NCBI GenBank assembly: GCA_036936605.1
Contig: JAUPFV010000004.1
Location: 125,773,737-125,837,736 of the forward strand
DNA length: 64,000 bases
From: Limnanthes douglasii subsp. nivea
Taxonomy: Eukaryota > Streptophyta > Magnoliopsida > Brassicales > Limnanthaceae
Reading direction: 5' to 3'
Within the stretch, counting starts at the first letter, position 1. Each line of letters starts with the position of its first letter. The position numbers and the translations under genes were made by a program. Below are positions 1-11,799 of this stretch, one piece after another. The notes beneath the pieces were generated by a model. It did no database searches, was not told the origin of the DNA, and worked only from the letters and a program-made list of their open reading frames with translations.

Positions 1-200
1 AATATAAAAAAATTGAATTTTATTTTTCAAGACAAACAAAACTAGATTCATGAAATATATATTTTGAAATTAAAAAAAAAAATAGTTGCGTAATTACGTG
101 TAAATGAGATTAAAAATAAGAAAAAAATGAGTTGTGAAAATACGAAAAATAGTTAGGGAAATAGGACTTTGGTAGCGAAATATGACTTTTTTAAGCCAAA
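1..200. repeat. Partial unit of a ~278-bp AT-rich repeat family
   Basis: This stretch resembles the tandem units at 1905-2612. It shares the core acaaaactagattcatgaaa (compare acaaaaaactagatccataaa near 1979), followed by tagttgcgtaattacgtgtaaa-like and aataagaaaaaaat-like blocks in the same order. No coding content is visible. It is probably a diverged dispersed copy of the same satellite-like family. Confidence 0.5.
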
Positions 201-1030
201 GAACTTTTATTAGAATATGGGATCCCTTTAAAAGGATTTACAAAAGTTTGGACTAAAAGTAAATTTACAATTTCTTGATTTAAAGCGGCACCAAAATTTT
301 CAAGCAAAAACATTCCCTCGTTTAAAATTGATTCACAATGAATTTGATATTCCAGCTTCTTGTTCAGCTGCTACATCACCTGTCTTCACCTCACTCGAGT
401 TTGAATTCGTTTCGGAGTTTCATCCTTTTGAGTTCTCCAAGGAGTGTCGATAAGTAGATGAGCTACTCGAACATCTCCTCTCCTTATTATGGAGTTTTTT
501 TTAGGGTATCATTTAGTTGGTTTGAGGATAAATCTGTTACTTATTGTCCAGTTTTCGATCTCCACTTGACTTGTCATTATTGATTCGTACTTTTAGAAAC
601 AAGAAGAAAACAATGCAGATTTCAGGTACTCAATCTCGTTTGATTTCTGGGCATTTACTGATTCAATTGAGTAATCCTGGCAGTATTGACTAATCTTTTC
701 ATCTCCCTGTGTACTTCAAACTTGTCCGGATGTTTAAGGAAATATATTTCTCTTTGCTTCATAGTTCTTGAAATTTCATTCAAAGTGATTGTTTATTCAA
801 CTCTTATGTAACCTATCTGAAGGCTTTTCAAGAAAATTATAGATTCCAGTTGAGATTGAGGTTTAAAAGTGTTATAATTCATTTTCATCTTGCATCACTG
901 AGTCCATCGAGTCCGCCAATCGGCTGCTCGATTTTGTTCTCTATAGATGCGATGCAGAGTCATTTTGTTAGTTATGAGATATCTTATACTATTAAGAACA
1001 TATTCTATGTAAGTAGGATAATTTCATGAA
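201..1030. other. Unassigned stretch, less AT-rich than its surroundings
   Basis: No long open frame and no domain I recognise. Its base composition and word use differ from the A/T-run-rich repeats on both sides. A short ATG-led piece near 613 (ATGCAGATTTCAG followed by GTACTC) looks like a first exon with a splice donor, as in plant 5' leader introns, but nothing downstream confirms a gene. It could be a captured promoter/5' UTR piece or simple intergenic DNA. Confidence 0.3.
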
Positions 1031-1907
1031 GAAATTAAAGATACTAAAATTTCAGAGTCAGTTTCTATGTCGACTTCCTTGATTCCCTTGATTTTGCATA
1101 TTTGTAGGCCATCATGAAGTGCACGAGCTTCTGCTTTTATTGGGGAAAGCAGTCCATAATTATTGGCATAGCCAAGAACAAATTTCAATTGTTATTTCTT
1201 ATAATAACTGCACCACTAGCTTCTCCAAATACCAGACAACTGGCATCAATATTGATCTTGTATCTACCAGGACAAGGGGGCTTCCAAGATATGTAAGTTA
1301 CTTTTTTCTTGATCTTGAGATGGTTGATGCATCCCAATATTGTTGCTGCTTTTTCAGTGTGTTTCCAGTGCTTATTTTTTAGTAGATTTGCATAATCAAG
1401 GCTCATTAACATATGTTTGATGTATTTGATTGATTTGCTATCATATTACCAAACTCATGATATTAGGTATTATTGTTCTAATATGAATCTTGGTAGGTGC
1501 TAATCAGAATCAGTTCTTGAACATTTTTTTTATTGTCGTATCTACCTGTAGAACCCCCTGCACAATAAGACCAAATTATCCACACAAATGTACATGATAT
1601 GAATAAATGATCAAAAGTTTCTAGATTTTGACATCTGACACTTTGAAGCTAGATTTATATCTTTTGTTTGCATAATTGAGTCTAAAGGTCGTTTGTGTTA
1701 GAAGAGTCTCCATGCAAGAAAAGAACATTTTCTTGGAGATATTAGATTCCAGATCTTTTTATATAAAGAAGATCTTTTATGCTTATTTGTAATAAACTTC
1801 AAAGTGTCTTTTATATTGAAGTTTCCATCATTTAAAAAATGGTACACGTGTTGATTGTTTTTTTTAAAACAAAAATGTGTAATATTCTTTATCTTGTTTT
1901 TTTTCAA
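1031..1907 (-). pseudogene. LINE-type zf-RVT and RNase H (RVT_3) remnant
   Basis: On the minus strand, 1907-1698 reads as the end of a zf-RVT domain, with the G-x-FxIKD and iWnlisPrKcsFlaWRl pattern that follows plant LINE reverse transcriptases. Further along, 1412-1040 reads as an RNase H domain: SWKPPCPGRYKINIDAS, then VIIRNN, then (after a frameshift near 1185) an IKAEARAL helix and IETDSEIL. The three acidic RNase H positions (D in NIDAS, E in AEARAL, D in TDS) are all visible. Domain order zf-RVT then RNase H is the usual plant LINE order. RT and endonuclease are absent and the frame is broken, so this is a relic. A domesticated RVT_3 gene fragment is the alternative. Confidence 0.75.
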
Positions 1908-2612
1908 ATGTGATATTATTCAAACCATAACTTTAAAAAAATATTTGAAAATACCATTGATGTTTTTTTTTCATACGGACAAAAAACTAGATCCATAAAA
2001 TATTTTTTTTTTACTTTTTTAGTTGCAAAATTATATGTAAATTGGTTACAAAAATAGAAAAAAAGTTACAAAAATATGTGCAAACGTGTTACAAAATAAG
2101 AAAAAAATAGTTGCGGAAAAAAGATTTTGGTTGAAGAATAAGTCTAATTGTGTTATTTCCCCTCTCTTGTTTTTTGTGTGGTTAAAAAAATCATATGTTT
2201 CAAATCATAGCTCCAAAAATATATCTGAATATACCATTAGGTTTGGATTATATAAGAGGAACAAAAATGTATCCGTGAAAGATATTTTTTTCATTCCGAA
2301 ATTACGTGTGATTTGGTTACGAAATTGAAAAAAAATAGAGATGTGAAAATACATGTAAATAGGTTGCAAAAATAATAAGAAAATATTTACAGAAATAAAA
2401 CGTTGGTTGGAGAATAAGTCTGATTGTGCGATTTTATCTGTCATGTTTTTTAATTTTTTTAAAATATCATATATTTCAAACCATAGATCTAATTAAATAT
2501 CTGATAATATAATTATTATTTTTAAGACGAACAAAATAAATCCATAAAATATGTTTTTATTTATTTTTTAGTTGTAAATTTGTGTGTAAATTGGTTGTAA
2601 AAATAAAAATAA
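1905..2612. repeat. Tandem array, about 278-bp unit, 2.5 copies
   Basis: The anchor caaaycatagmtc occurs at about 1921, 2201 and 2477, giving periods of 280 and 276 bp. Between anchors the same blocks recur in order: a gacgaacaaaa-taratccataaaat block, tagttgyaaaattaygtgtaaattggtt, and gttggttgaagaataagtctgattgtg-like segments. Units are diverged by substitutions and small indels. It is AT-rich and non-coding, an old satellite-like array. Related single units lie at 1-200, about 13770-13830 and about 14090-14150. Confidence 0.75.
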
Positions 2613-3587
2613 AAATCTCAAACATATTGTTCATGGATTTTGTTATGTTCGTATTTTAGAAAATAGAAATATATGTGTTTTTGGATTCATTAAAAGTTTG
2701 AGTTTAAAATATATAAAATTGTGAATGATAAAATAACAAATAAAAAAAATAAATTTAGTCACTCGTTGAAGGCTGTACTAACGCGAAAATAATATACAAG
2801 CGATAACATACGCCATATTCAGTTTTTGTGGGTCTTGTAAAAGCATATCAGGTTATAGTTTATTGGTTCAATTTATGTCTTTAATCTGTAAGAGTCGATC
2901 TAAATTGTTTTTTTTAATTTTTAAAAATAATTAATTTAATAAAAAAATATTATATAGAAAAATATTTAAATTAGTGGTCATATTATATATATTTTTATAC
3001 ATTTTTTAATAAGTCTAGATAGATTAGAACATATTTATCAAACAAATCCAAAATATAAAATTGGTTTTGGAATGAAAAAAGTAGTTTGAAGATTTGTTTA
3101 TTTTTGACTCATGGTCTGTTGTATTATTGGTTCGAGAGCATTGTATTTTATGTTCATGAATTAAGATCGTAATATAATATAGGTTTGTGGTTTCTATCCA
3201 ACAATACATTATAATGTTTTATATAAGTGAATTGATGAATATTACAATTATTTTTATCTTATATATAATTTATAATTAAGATTTTAACTTAAGTTTAATT
3301 GCAATCATATTTCTAAGGTCTCTTGTTGCGATGAATGATTATAACCTGACTAATTATTTATTCATAAATTACCTTATAAACTTTATGTTTAGACTTAAGT
3401 GTGAACATTTGGGTTCAATCATTCATAAAAACCAAATATGACATAATACATCAATAAAGAGTTAAAAACTAAAGACTTTTGGAATTTAATGTGAGCAAAT
3501 TGACTTGAAAATAATTATATTATCATCATGAATGAACTATATGGATCTATTATGATGTATAACATAAAAATAATATGAAAGTAATCG

Positions 3588-3630
<43 letters not shown>

Positions 3631-3789
3631 ATATATATTCTTAACTTACCTTATTAAAGTGAAGTTCTATTTAATGAGCTAGAGAAGTCAATGAAATATA
3701 TGGATGAAATTAATCTTAAATATGTACATCCAAATAGCATATATATCGGACCTATCACAAAAAATATCACTAAAGTCAATAATCATCTA
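2613..3789. other. AT-rich intergenic DNA, no gene seen
   Basis: No open frame with recognisable content. It holds the (AT)n microsatellite listed separately and long A/T runs. Probably decayed repeat DNA. Confidence 0.5.
3589..3638. repeat. (AT)n microsatellite
   Basis: Uninterrupted alternating AT from about 3590 to 3622, then a short gtatgt interruption and a further (AT) run to 3638. Confidence 0.9.
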
Positions 3790-4635
3790 AAAAACAACAT
3801 CCATCGTGATGGCGTGTTCCTTAAAATTTATAAGTAGTATTACTTTGGTAAGATGATCTACTACTAGTAAGTTTGTACCAATGTGCATTGATAAAGGCCT
3901 TAAAATATGCAACAAATTCCACTGACATAATGAATGATGCAACTAGTGTTTTTTTACACTTTTACATAATGTTGTACCTCCAGCTAATAGAAATATACAA
4001 CTTCAAGTGCTACAAAATGTGTTCACAGAGCCTACCAAATTTGAGTCGGAATACTTAATGGTCTCTAAATTATCTGACTTTTAATATGTTAATATGTGGT
4101 CTTTCATTTTTTTTCTTATTTCAGAAATCCTTTTGACCACTTTAAAACGGATAATCCCTGGATTACTTATATACATTCTCAACAAAACGATAACAAAGGC
4201 AATGCCAATCCTTTTACAAACTTCAGCATACATTTGACTACCGACTGTCAAAACATATGAAGTATTTTACAAATTTTTAATCTAAAATTTTATATTTAGA
4301 TATTAACCTAAACCAATTTGTTTTCTTTTCTAATGGGAGTTTCAAAGGCTTGCTATTTACTCTCACTAAAATTATGATACAATCTTCACCGAGTTCATCT
4401 AGAAATAAACAAAGACTATCACCTCAAAAAACTTATGATACAACTTTCGACAAGTCTTGAGTTTATATATCAATAACTTCGAATTACCAATTACAAAGTT
4501 CTCAGATTGAACCATATTGAAAATTGCTTAATATTATCATTAAGAAAAATTGCCTTAATATCCATTTGATAAAGTTTTAGATCAAAGCCTGAAACTAGTG
4601 TTAGTCATTTATATAACTGAAACGAGGGTATCTTT
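3790..4635 (-). pseudogene. Ty1/copia reverse transcriptase/RNase H remnant (Tork/TNT-like), target of element A
   Basis: Conceptual minus-strand reading across several frameshifts gives the copia RT segment GFDLKLYQMDIKAIFLND (family QMDVKTAFLNG), then TVGSQMYAEVCKRIGIAFVI (family VGSLMYAQVCTRPDIAF), then HILTY-KSDNLETIKYSDSN, an LAGGTTLCKSVK RNase H segment and a terminal DHLTK...FKEHAITMDVVF (family ADPLTKGL...FKEHV..MGV). This is the C-terminal half of a copia polyprotein, in order. It stops exactly at 4635, where the LTR of Tat element A begins, so element A was inserted in this copia RT. The N-terminal copia part should lie beyond element A's other end but is missing because A is truncated. 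Confidence 0.75.
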
Positions 4636-5012
4636 TGGTGAGGTTTTAATTTAAATTGAGGGTAATTTTGTCAAGTGTTTTGGAGATTTTTAAGAGTATT
4701 AAATATTTGGGTGTTTTGTAGTGAGAGATTTAAGCTGCCTGGTTGTATTAAATGTTCATTACCCTCATTAATGAAAGTAGTTCAGTATTTATACCCTTAA
4801 TTATGGACCCATGGGCTTTCAGGTCAAGTTGTGAAACCGGGTCGAGTTTAAAGACCCATTAGTTTTTAAGTAGATTAGCACCTAGCTTAGTCAAAAGGTG
4901 TTTAGTGTTTTAATACTTTTGTCTTGTCCGGATAGTTCAGTGGGCACTTATTGTCCGAATTACCCTGTCCGGTTTTCTTAGTGAGTAGTGGTGAATAAAT
5001 CTGGACTCATCA
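4636..5012 (-). repeat. 3' LTR of Tat element A
   Basis: Read on the + strand it runs from TGGTGAGG to CTCATCA (so TGATGAG...CACCA on the element strand). It aligns throughout with the LTR of element B at 47044-47407: shared GTGAGAGATTT, CCATTAATGAAAGT, GGACCCATGGGCTTTC and TGTCCGAATTACC blocks. Just inside at about 5015-5026 the element strand has a polypurine tract AAAAAAGGGG followed by CTAC, as expected next to a 3' LTR. The 5 bp outside (4631-4635, tcttt) would be the target duplication, but the partner end is lost. Confidence 0.85.
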
Positions 5013-5343
5013 GTAGCCCCTTTTTTAGGCTTTGTCAAAGGTCTTTGGCAGGGCTAAAAAACTCATTTAGTCAGTAACAATATTTTACGGCCCGTTTATG
5101 TGCTTGGTTCAAGGTTTATCCGGACTGATTTCTTCTCAGAATTCTAAGAGTTTTTATTTGGATCGTGGGACACATTTCGCATTTTGATTTGTCCTACCAG
5201 CCGTTTTCTCCCTAGAACGGCGCTCCCACTAAGCTTGAAAAAGTAAGTTCTACATTTAATGCTTCTTAGGTCAGCGCCGTTTTCAATCATTACCTGAATC
5301 TTTTCGTCTTCTCCTAGGTATCAGTAGCTTTTTCCCTTGCTAA

Positions 5344-5351
5344 TATATAAA
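5344..5351 (+). promoter_or_regulatory. TATA box candidate for antisense gene of element A
   Basis: TATATAAA sits about 85 bp before the first recognisable codons of the antisense gene. The same octamer with similar flanks (ctaatatataaat, then a CT/TTTCA-rich leader) is at 47734-47741 in element B in the equivalent place. Conservation of position in two diverged copies supports a real promoter on the + strand. Confidence 0.6.
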
Positions 5352-5432
5352 TTACTTTCTTTTACTATTTCACCATCTTCATCACTCTACAATTTCTTTT
5401 CTCAGAGCTTTAACCTTTTCTTTCAAAAACCT

Positions 5433-8370
5433 CTATTGGATAGTTTTATATTCACAGCGAGAAACGCTCTTGTAAAAGGCGGTTGGTTGAATCTTTCTGA
5501 ACTAGAGAAGGCGAAGAAAGTCGAATGAGAGAGACACATTGTTGCTAGTCTTCCAGTCTGTTCGAGCGATAAGTCTAATAAACCATCTTTAGAAGCTGAT
5601 CAAGAATCGTCTTCTACCAAAAGTGCAAAACCAAGAAGTTTATTCAGGCCAAACCTCTCGCCAATCCCATCAGGCTCCTCTGTTCAGGAGTCTCAACCTT
5701 CTACTGCTCAAGAGAAAGCGGTATCAAGTGTTAGGAAACCTTCTCCATTCATAGCTATGGGATCTGACATCGAAAAGTCCCCAGAAAAAACCAACCCTCG
5801 CCAGACAACAACTTGGTAAAAGGCCAAGCAACCGCCTCACAACCAAAGTCCTCCAAAACAGGGGCTTCTAAGTCAGCATCCAAAGATAAAGCCTCCGGAT
5901 CGGAGATATCTATAAGAGCCCCCAGAGATAAGGCCTCGGATCGAAGGCAACTAAAATAACTTCTCAAACAAATTCCTCTGGAGCTGAGCCTCAATCGGAC
6001 ACCAGACCTCTAGAAGAAACTGGTGCTCCGCCATCCGAACAGACCATTGAGCTACAAGCTGACACTCTTCCATCCTCAACAATTGACAAACCTTTCATAA
6101 TGATGGAATAATTAATGGAAGATAGCATCGAAGAGGCCCCTTCGAGACTGAAGCCTCTGGACAAACTGAGGATGCTGCCTCTGACAAAAAAAGAAAGGGA
6201 AAAGTGAACGTGGGACTGGCTCATCCGGAGCTACCGGAGTGCTTGGAGGGCAAGGTGGGACTTTACTTTCAGAAGGTCAATGTGAAGTATCTGTTGGCCA
6301 TGCAGAACATCAACTATGTCTATACTCACATCGCTGAGCTGGGCCGGATCCGAATTAAGTGGGGGATCACAGAATCAGTGAAGATGAGAATACCAGTCAC
6401 ACTGGAAACTCTGATGGACTGCAAGCTCAACGAGATTGTCATTTACACTGAGCTATTTAACTGGGGGCTCAGATTCCCCTTGGACCCATAAATCTTCAGG
6501 TATTTTCACCTGATCAAGCTTTGTCCAAGCCAGCTAAGTCCAAATGCTTGGTATACTCTCCTTTCCTGTATAATGGCATCGAGGCTGTCCGATATTCCTC
6601 TCCCCATGGAACAATTCGCCGCAGTGGCGAGCCTGTGTAAAAACCATCACATCCCATTCTACCACTACAACATGGGAGACAGCTTTAAAGTGGTGGATGA
6701 CTTGTTGGAGTCAGAGAAAAAACTGGAAGACTCAGTTCCTATTCATTAGTGTGACATGGGAGAATTGGAGAAATATCAAGGCTAATGTTAACCCTAACAT
6801 GCTCACCAGCAGGTGGAAGAACACAAGTAAGTATTCAGTTTTATTTGTCTTCTCTTTCTTATTTTCACAAAAATTCCACTCCTGATCACCCATTTTCTCA
6901 TGCCATTATTGCCGAAGGAGTTCACCGGTTATTTGGAGGAGGGACAGACCACATGTGCCAAGCTAAATTCCTGGACTGCTGAAGGTTGGGGGAACGCCTT
7001 CCACAACTGTTTTTACTTCTGGCAACTTGGTGAGATCTCATTTATGGAATACCACGGGCCGGAGAGATCTCACCTGGGAGGAATTGACTACACCACCTCC
7101 CCCAGCTGTCATACTTAAGAGAACATAGGAAAAGGATGGTAAATTGTCCTTGCCTTCTAGAGCCAAAGCTCCTAGTAAAATGAAAGGGAAGGGCAAGAAA
7201 AAGAAGGCTGCAGCAAAGGCAGTTCGGGCTGCTGCAGAATAGACTGGTCCGGACAATTAAGGAGGGCAGAACCAAGGAGGGATTAATGCTACTTTTCTCA
7301 AAGTAGTTGAGGATGAGACTATTACGGAGGCATGTGAATCTCAAAATCCACCAAGGCCTCCTAAAAAGGACCGAAAGACAAGAGCAAGCAGCGATGAGAG
7401 GACTGCCAAAAAGAAAAAGGTCACCTTGGGGGAAGAAGTAATCCTTCGTCCTTCGGAGCCTCTACCTCTGGCAGACCCAACTGATCCCACCTTAGCAGAG
7501 CAGCTTCCCACCGATCTACAATCTGGGGAAGGTACCAGAGGGGATATTGATGGAGTAGACGTCAGTGGCCTCCAAAATATTGGTCTATGTTTCAATGATT
7601 TTGAGAAACATGACTTTTCTGGCCCTTACCTTCCTCCAAGCTCCTCCAATATGGTGACCCACTCTCTCCTGGGCCATATTCAGCCGGTACTCAACTTGGA
7701 AAGGCAAGTAAAAAACCAGTCTGTCCTCATCAACACCCTCAACACAGACAAGGAGACTTTGTCAACTGACCTCCTTAATGCCAACCAGAGTATTAAGACA
7801 CTGAAGAAGGAGCTTGAGGAGTTGAAGAAGGAGAAGGAAGATCTCTCAACTAAGCTGGTCACTTTAAAGAAGGCTAACACAAAGCTCCAAACAAAGTGCT
7901 CCGGTTTGGAAACAAATCTCTCCACCTTGAAGGGAGATATGAAGACTAAAGACGATGCCATCCAAACCCTGCACGGTGACAAGATTTCCCTTGAAGAGGC
8001 TATGTCCAAGGCAACCAAGGAGCAGGAAGAATTGGTGAAATAGCGGGAAAAGAGGATTCAAACCAATATAGATAAGTACACCAACGAGGTGATAGATTCA
8101 TTGGAAAAAAGGTATGTTGAAGTAAAATCTGATATGGTGCTATTCTTTCACGAGAAGTTTCTGAGGAGGACTCTTGGTCCCTTGTGGGAATACGTGGAGT
8201 ATGAATGCATCCCATTCCAGACACTGGAAGATGGTGATAAGAAGAATTACTCTAGTGGGATCGACTCTACCACTGATGAGGAAGAAGAAACTGGAGAGAG
8301 TTCAAGTGCTAAACTCAAAGGTCCTAAGAAAAAAGATGATGCAGGAACATCCGAAGGGAATAAGCCCTGA
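5433..8370 (+). pseudogene. Antisense extra gene of Tat element A (Transposase_28-like, coiled coil)
   Basis: The + strand reads in pieces: an N-terminal NALVKGGWLNLSELEKA segment (5433-5528), a Ser/Pro/Lys-rich linker with stops (to about 6200), the conserved LPECLEGKVGLYF...VKYLLAMQNINYVYTH segment (6204-6491), then LRFPLDP...LCPSQLSPNAWY and IPLPMEQFAAVASLCKNHHI (6440-6710), which match the plant gypsy-associated Transposase_28 pattern (L-x-FPL-x-P, P-x-QL-x-PN-x-W). After an intron-like break at 6827 come a Lys-rich linker and a 205-residue frame (7426-8043) that is a strong heptad coiled coil; 8089-8370 is the acidic C-terminus. In-frame stops (5526, 6489, 8041) and shifts mark it as dead. 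The function of this family is unknown. Confidence 0.8.
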
Positions 8371-8839
8371 GGTTTTAACTATCTTTTCTTACTTGTTTTT
8401 TTAATCTTGTGAAATATTAAAGTCCTTAGATGGCCAAGGCATATTTTATGTTCTAATATCATCATCCGGTTTTTAGCCGGACAGGCTTACCTTGGTCAAT
8501 TTTTGCTCTGTTTCATACTTGATTAAATTTAATGGCTAATATTTAAAGATCCCTTATTTGTTTTACAAGTATTTAAGACGATAGTGTTTAAAATCTCTTA
8601 TGACATGTGTTTAGTGGTCATCTTTCAACCAAATTAATCTGATCTTCCAAAGATCCTTGGAAATTTGAAGACTTTTAAAGAAATTGTAATCAAACCACTC
8701 CAAATATTTTTAAGAAGGCATCAAATTTTATTTAAAAAACCGGACACCTCATTAAAACCTCCCCGCGCCACCAAGGTAGGAAAGAGTATGCCCCCTGATA
8801 TTTACATGGACTTTAAACAAGTAAATATTTACACAACTT
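8371..8839. other. Spacer between the antisense gene and pol of element A
   Basis: Non-coding junction where the + strand antisense gene and the minus-strand pol converge. It contains taaagtccttagatggccaaggca once; the equivalent block is tandemly doubled in element B (50801-50900). No terminator can be identified with confidence. Confidence 0.4.
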
Positions 8840-10157
8840 TCAGTCCAGATATAACCGGAGGTGTTCAATATTCCAAGGGTGTTTTAAGATTCCTCCATCT
8901 TTGTCTTGAAGCCTGTGTGTCCCAGGCTTGAGTTTTTCGGAGACCTCATAAGGCCCTTCCCAGTTCGGAGCTTGCTGAACTGTTTCTCCTTAGTATGCAA
9001 GAAAACCTTTCTCAATATTTTATCCCCTTACCAAAAATCCCTTCATTTGATTTTGGAAGCAAATCTGCTCCTCATCAAGCTTTGGTAATGGGTGGTTCTA
9101 AGATGGGCCTTAACTCTTTTTTCTTCTATCAAGTCTAACTGACTTCTGATTGCCACTTCATTAGCCTGTTCGGAATAATTGTGGACTCTGTATGATGGAA
9201 GAGTTGCCTCTATAGGAGAAATTGCATCCATTCCATATACCAATGAAAAATGAGATTCTTGAGTAACAGGTACATGAGTAGTCTGGTATGCCCATAACAC
9301 TTCTTGTAAATAGCTTGGCCACTTTCCCGTAGTCCCTTTTAAATTCTTTTTTTAAACCGGACAGGATGGTCCTGTTTGCCACTTCAACTTGATCATTTTC
9401 TTTTGGGTGGAAAGGAGAAGAAAAACAATGCTGAATGCCCCGAGAGGCACAAAAATTCTCCATATCCTTGTCATCGAATTGTGGCCCATTATCTGTGGTT
9501 ATCTTTTGTGGAACCCCAAATCTGCAACAAATGCTAGATTAGATAAATTTTATAACAGGTTTTTGAAGTAGTTCCTACCAGTGGGGCCGCTTCTATCCAT
9601 TTTGAGAAATAATCAATGGCTACAATAATAGTCCTGCACCCTCCGGAAGCCATTGGTAGAGGCCCAATTAAATTCAGTCCCCAACGAGCAAAAGGTACCG
9701 GCTCAGAAATCGATTCCAGAGGAACAAATCAAATATGAATTTCATTACCATATCTTTGGCATGGGTCATATTTCTTCACCAACTCCTTGGCATTTGTCAT
9801 TATGGATGGCCAATAGTATCCGGCCAACAAAACCCTCCGGGTTAAAGCTCTATAGCCACAGTGTGCTGATCCTTCTCCATCATGTAGTTCAGATAGCACA
9901 ATTTGGGACTCTTCAACCCCCAAACAACGTAGAAGAGGTCTACTAAACGACTTCTTATAAAGGACATCTCTTATGATTAAGAAACCACGAGCCCTATGCT
10001 TCACTTTCCTTGCCACCGCTTTCTCCGGAGGCAAAATGCCATTAGAGATGTATTGAAGAAGGGGATATCTCCAGTCTTTGGGTTGAAACACTTGTATAAT
10101 TAAACTTTCCTCCTCTTCCTTGCTCTGATTGGGTTGTATGGATGGACATTCTTGCAT
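8840..10157 (-). pseudogene. Integrase of Tat element A
   Basis: The minus strand from 10157 gives the zinc-binding domain ELHDGEGSAHCGYRAL...GYYWPSIM...KKYDPCQ; the first Cys of the CxxC pair is Tyr here (element B keeps KKCDPCQ). The catalytic core follows in broken frames: WIEAAPL, TDNGPQFDD (about 9470-9500) and ENDQVEVANRT, with the catalytic Glu retained. The C-terminal frame 9300-9043 (YGMDAISPIEATLPSYRV...) leads to the terminal PWNIEHLRLYLD ending at a stop near 8840. Length and order fit a full gypsy integrase, disabled by several frameshifts. Confidence 0.85.
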
Positions 10158-10159
10158 GT

Positions 10160-10930
10160 GAATCCATGGGTAGGACTCAGAGTATGCTATAATTGCAAAA
10201 AGTCTGCTAGTGTGTTCTCCGATCTAGGTATATGCTCATAGCTAACATTTTTGAAGTTGGCTGCCACTTCTTTAAGGATAAACAAGTATTTGATCAGCTG
10301 CTCCTTTTTTGCCTCAGATTAACCTTGGGCATGATGGATAAGAAGCTGAGAATCACTCATCAACCTGACTCTTTTAGCCCCACACAAAAAAGCTAGCTTC
10401 AGACCAGCTATAGCAGCCTCATACTCGGACTCATTGTTAGAAGCCCTAAAAGAAAAACATATAGCATGGTATAACTTATCGCCATAAGAAGAGTTTAAAC
10501 ATATCCCAGCACCACAACCCATGGTACTTGATCCACCATCTGTCCGGACAACCCATACTTTCTTAGTTTTCTCATCTGCAACTTGCTTAGTACTTCTGTC
10601 CGAATGGAACTCAACCAGGAAATCAGCAACAGATTGAGCTTTGATTGCAGTTCGTTGGGCAAAATCAATATCATAATCACCCAACTCTATTGACCATTTG
10701 GTCATCCTACTCGATATGTCTGCCTTCTGAAGGAAATTCTTCAAAGGAAAAGACATCCGCACGATGATAGAATGAGACTGAAAATACGGCCTCATCTTTC
10801 GGGCAGCAATTACCAAGGCTAGTGCCAGTTTTTCAAGCTTCAGGTACTTCTTCTCTTGCTCGTGTAGTACACCGGACGAGGATAATTGTCCACCTCTCTT
10901 ACCAGCACTGCACTTATAGCACATTCAGAC
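10160..10930 (-). pseudogene. RNase H plus archaeal-type second RNase H of Tat element A
   Basis: One 201-codon frame (10924-10319) covers the end of the gypsy RT/RNase H connection (KYLKLEKLALALVIAARKMRPYFQ, then KWSIELGDYDIDFAQRTAIKAQSVADFLVEF) and then a second RNase H: VRTDGGSSTMGCGAGICL, SEYEAAIAGLKLA, LMSDSQLLIHH. The D, E and D catalytic positions are present. Two consecutive RNase H domains are diagnostic of the Tat lineage. The frame stops at 10319 (tta on +), where element B reads through as GQSEAKKEQLIKY. Confidence 0.85.
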
Positions 10931-11790
10931 ACAACTAAGTATATGTATAGTGTCTCTCCGTCAACGGGTTTGAAAAGGGTTTTGGGGGAAGATAAATGAT
11001 TTTTTATTTCATTAAACGTATGGTCGCACTGTGGAGACCAGTTCAAGTCTTTAACACCCTTTAAAGTCTGAAAAAGCGAGGCACACCTATCCAAAGACCT
11101 TGAAATAAAATGATTTAATGCAGCCAACCTTCCTGTCAACCGTTATACTTCTTTAACACTTCGAGGATGATCCATCTTTAACAAGGCATCAAGCTGGTCC
11201 GAATCAGGCTGTATCCCTTTCTCACTTATCACATACCCCAAAAAATTTCCGGATTGCACCCAAAACACGTATTTTTATGGATTCAATTTTAAATTAACCT
11301 TTGCCAAGTTGGCAAAAGTTTCTTGCAGATCAACTAGGTGCAACTCTTCTTCCAAGCTTTTTACCATCATGTTATCAATATATACTTCCATATTTCTCCC
11401 AGTCTGATCAGCAAATGCTTTGTTCACCAACCTCAAATAAGTAGTCCCAGCATTTTTCAACCCAAAATGCATTACCTTGTAATAATGGAGGCCCCTATCT
11501 GTAACAAAAGTAGTGTGTTCCTGGTCCTTCGGATCCACCTGTATCTGGTTATAACCGGAGAAGGCATCCATGAAGGACAATGACTTGTTCCTAGATTTGG
11601 AGTCTACCAACTGATCTATCCGGGGGACTGGATATTGATCTTTTGGGCAAGATCTGTTGAGGTCAGTAAAGTCGATACACATACGCCATTCCCCATTCTT
11701 TTTCTTTACTAACACTGAGTTGGCTGTCCACAAAGGATATTGAGACTCATTTATGTGTCCCATCTTGGTAACTCGGTCAACCTCTTGAAC
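10931..11790 (-). pseudogene. Reverse transcriptase of Tat element A
   Basis: The frame 11763-11275 carries RT blocks in order: WTANSVLVKKKNGEWRMCIDFTDLN, CPKDQYPVPRIDQLVD, LSFMDAFSGYNQI, FGLKNAGTTYLRLVNKAF and MEVYIDNMMVKS. The active-site box is YIDN instead of YIDD, so one catalytic Asp is replaced by Asn. A second frame (11139-10840) continues the thumb/connection (RLAALNHFISRSLDRCASLF...). Disabled by the active-site change and by frame breaks around 11150-11270. Confidence 0.9.
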
Positions 11791-11799
11791 TATGACATC

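Noticed and set aside
3589..3638. (AT)n run as a regulatory TATA region
   Set aside because: A plain microsatellite without a nearby coding start.
7680..8018. Minus-strand open frame of 112 codons opposite the coiled coil of element A
   Set aside because: It is the antisense shadow of the + strand coiled-coil frame; the repetitive heptad codons keep the opposite strand open.
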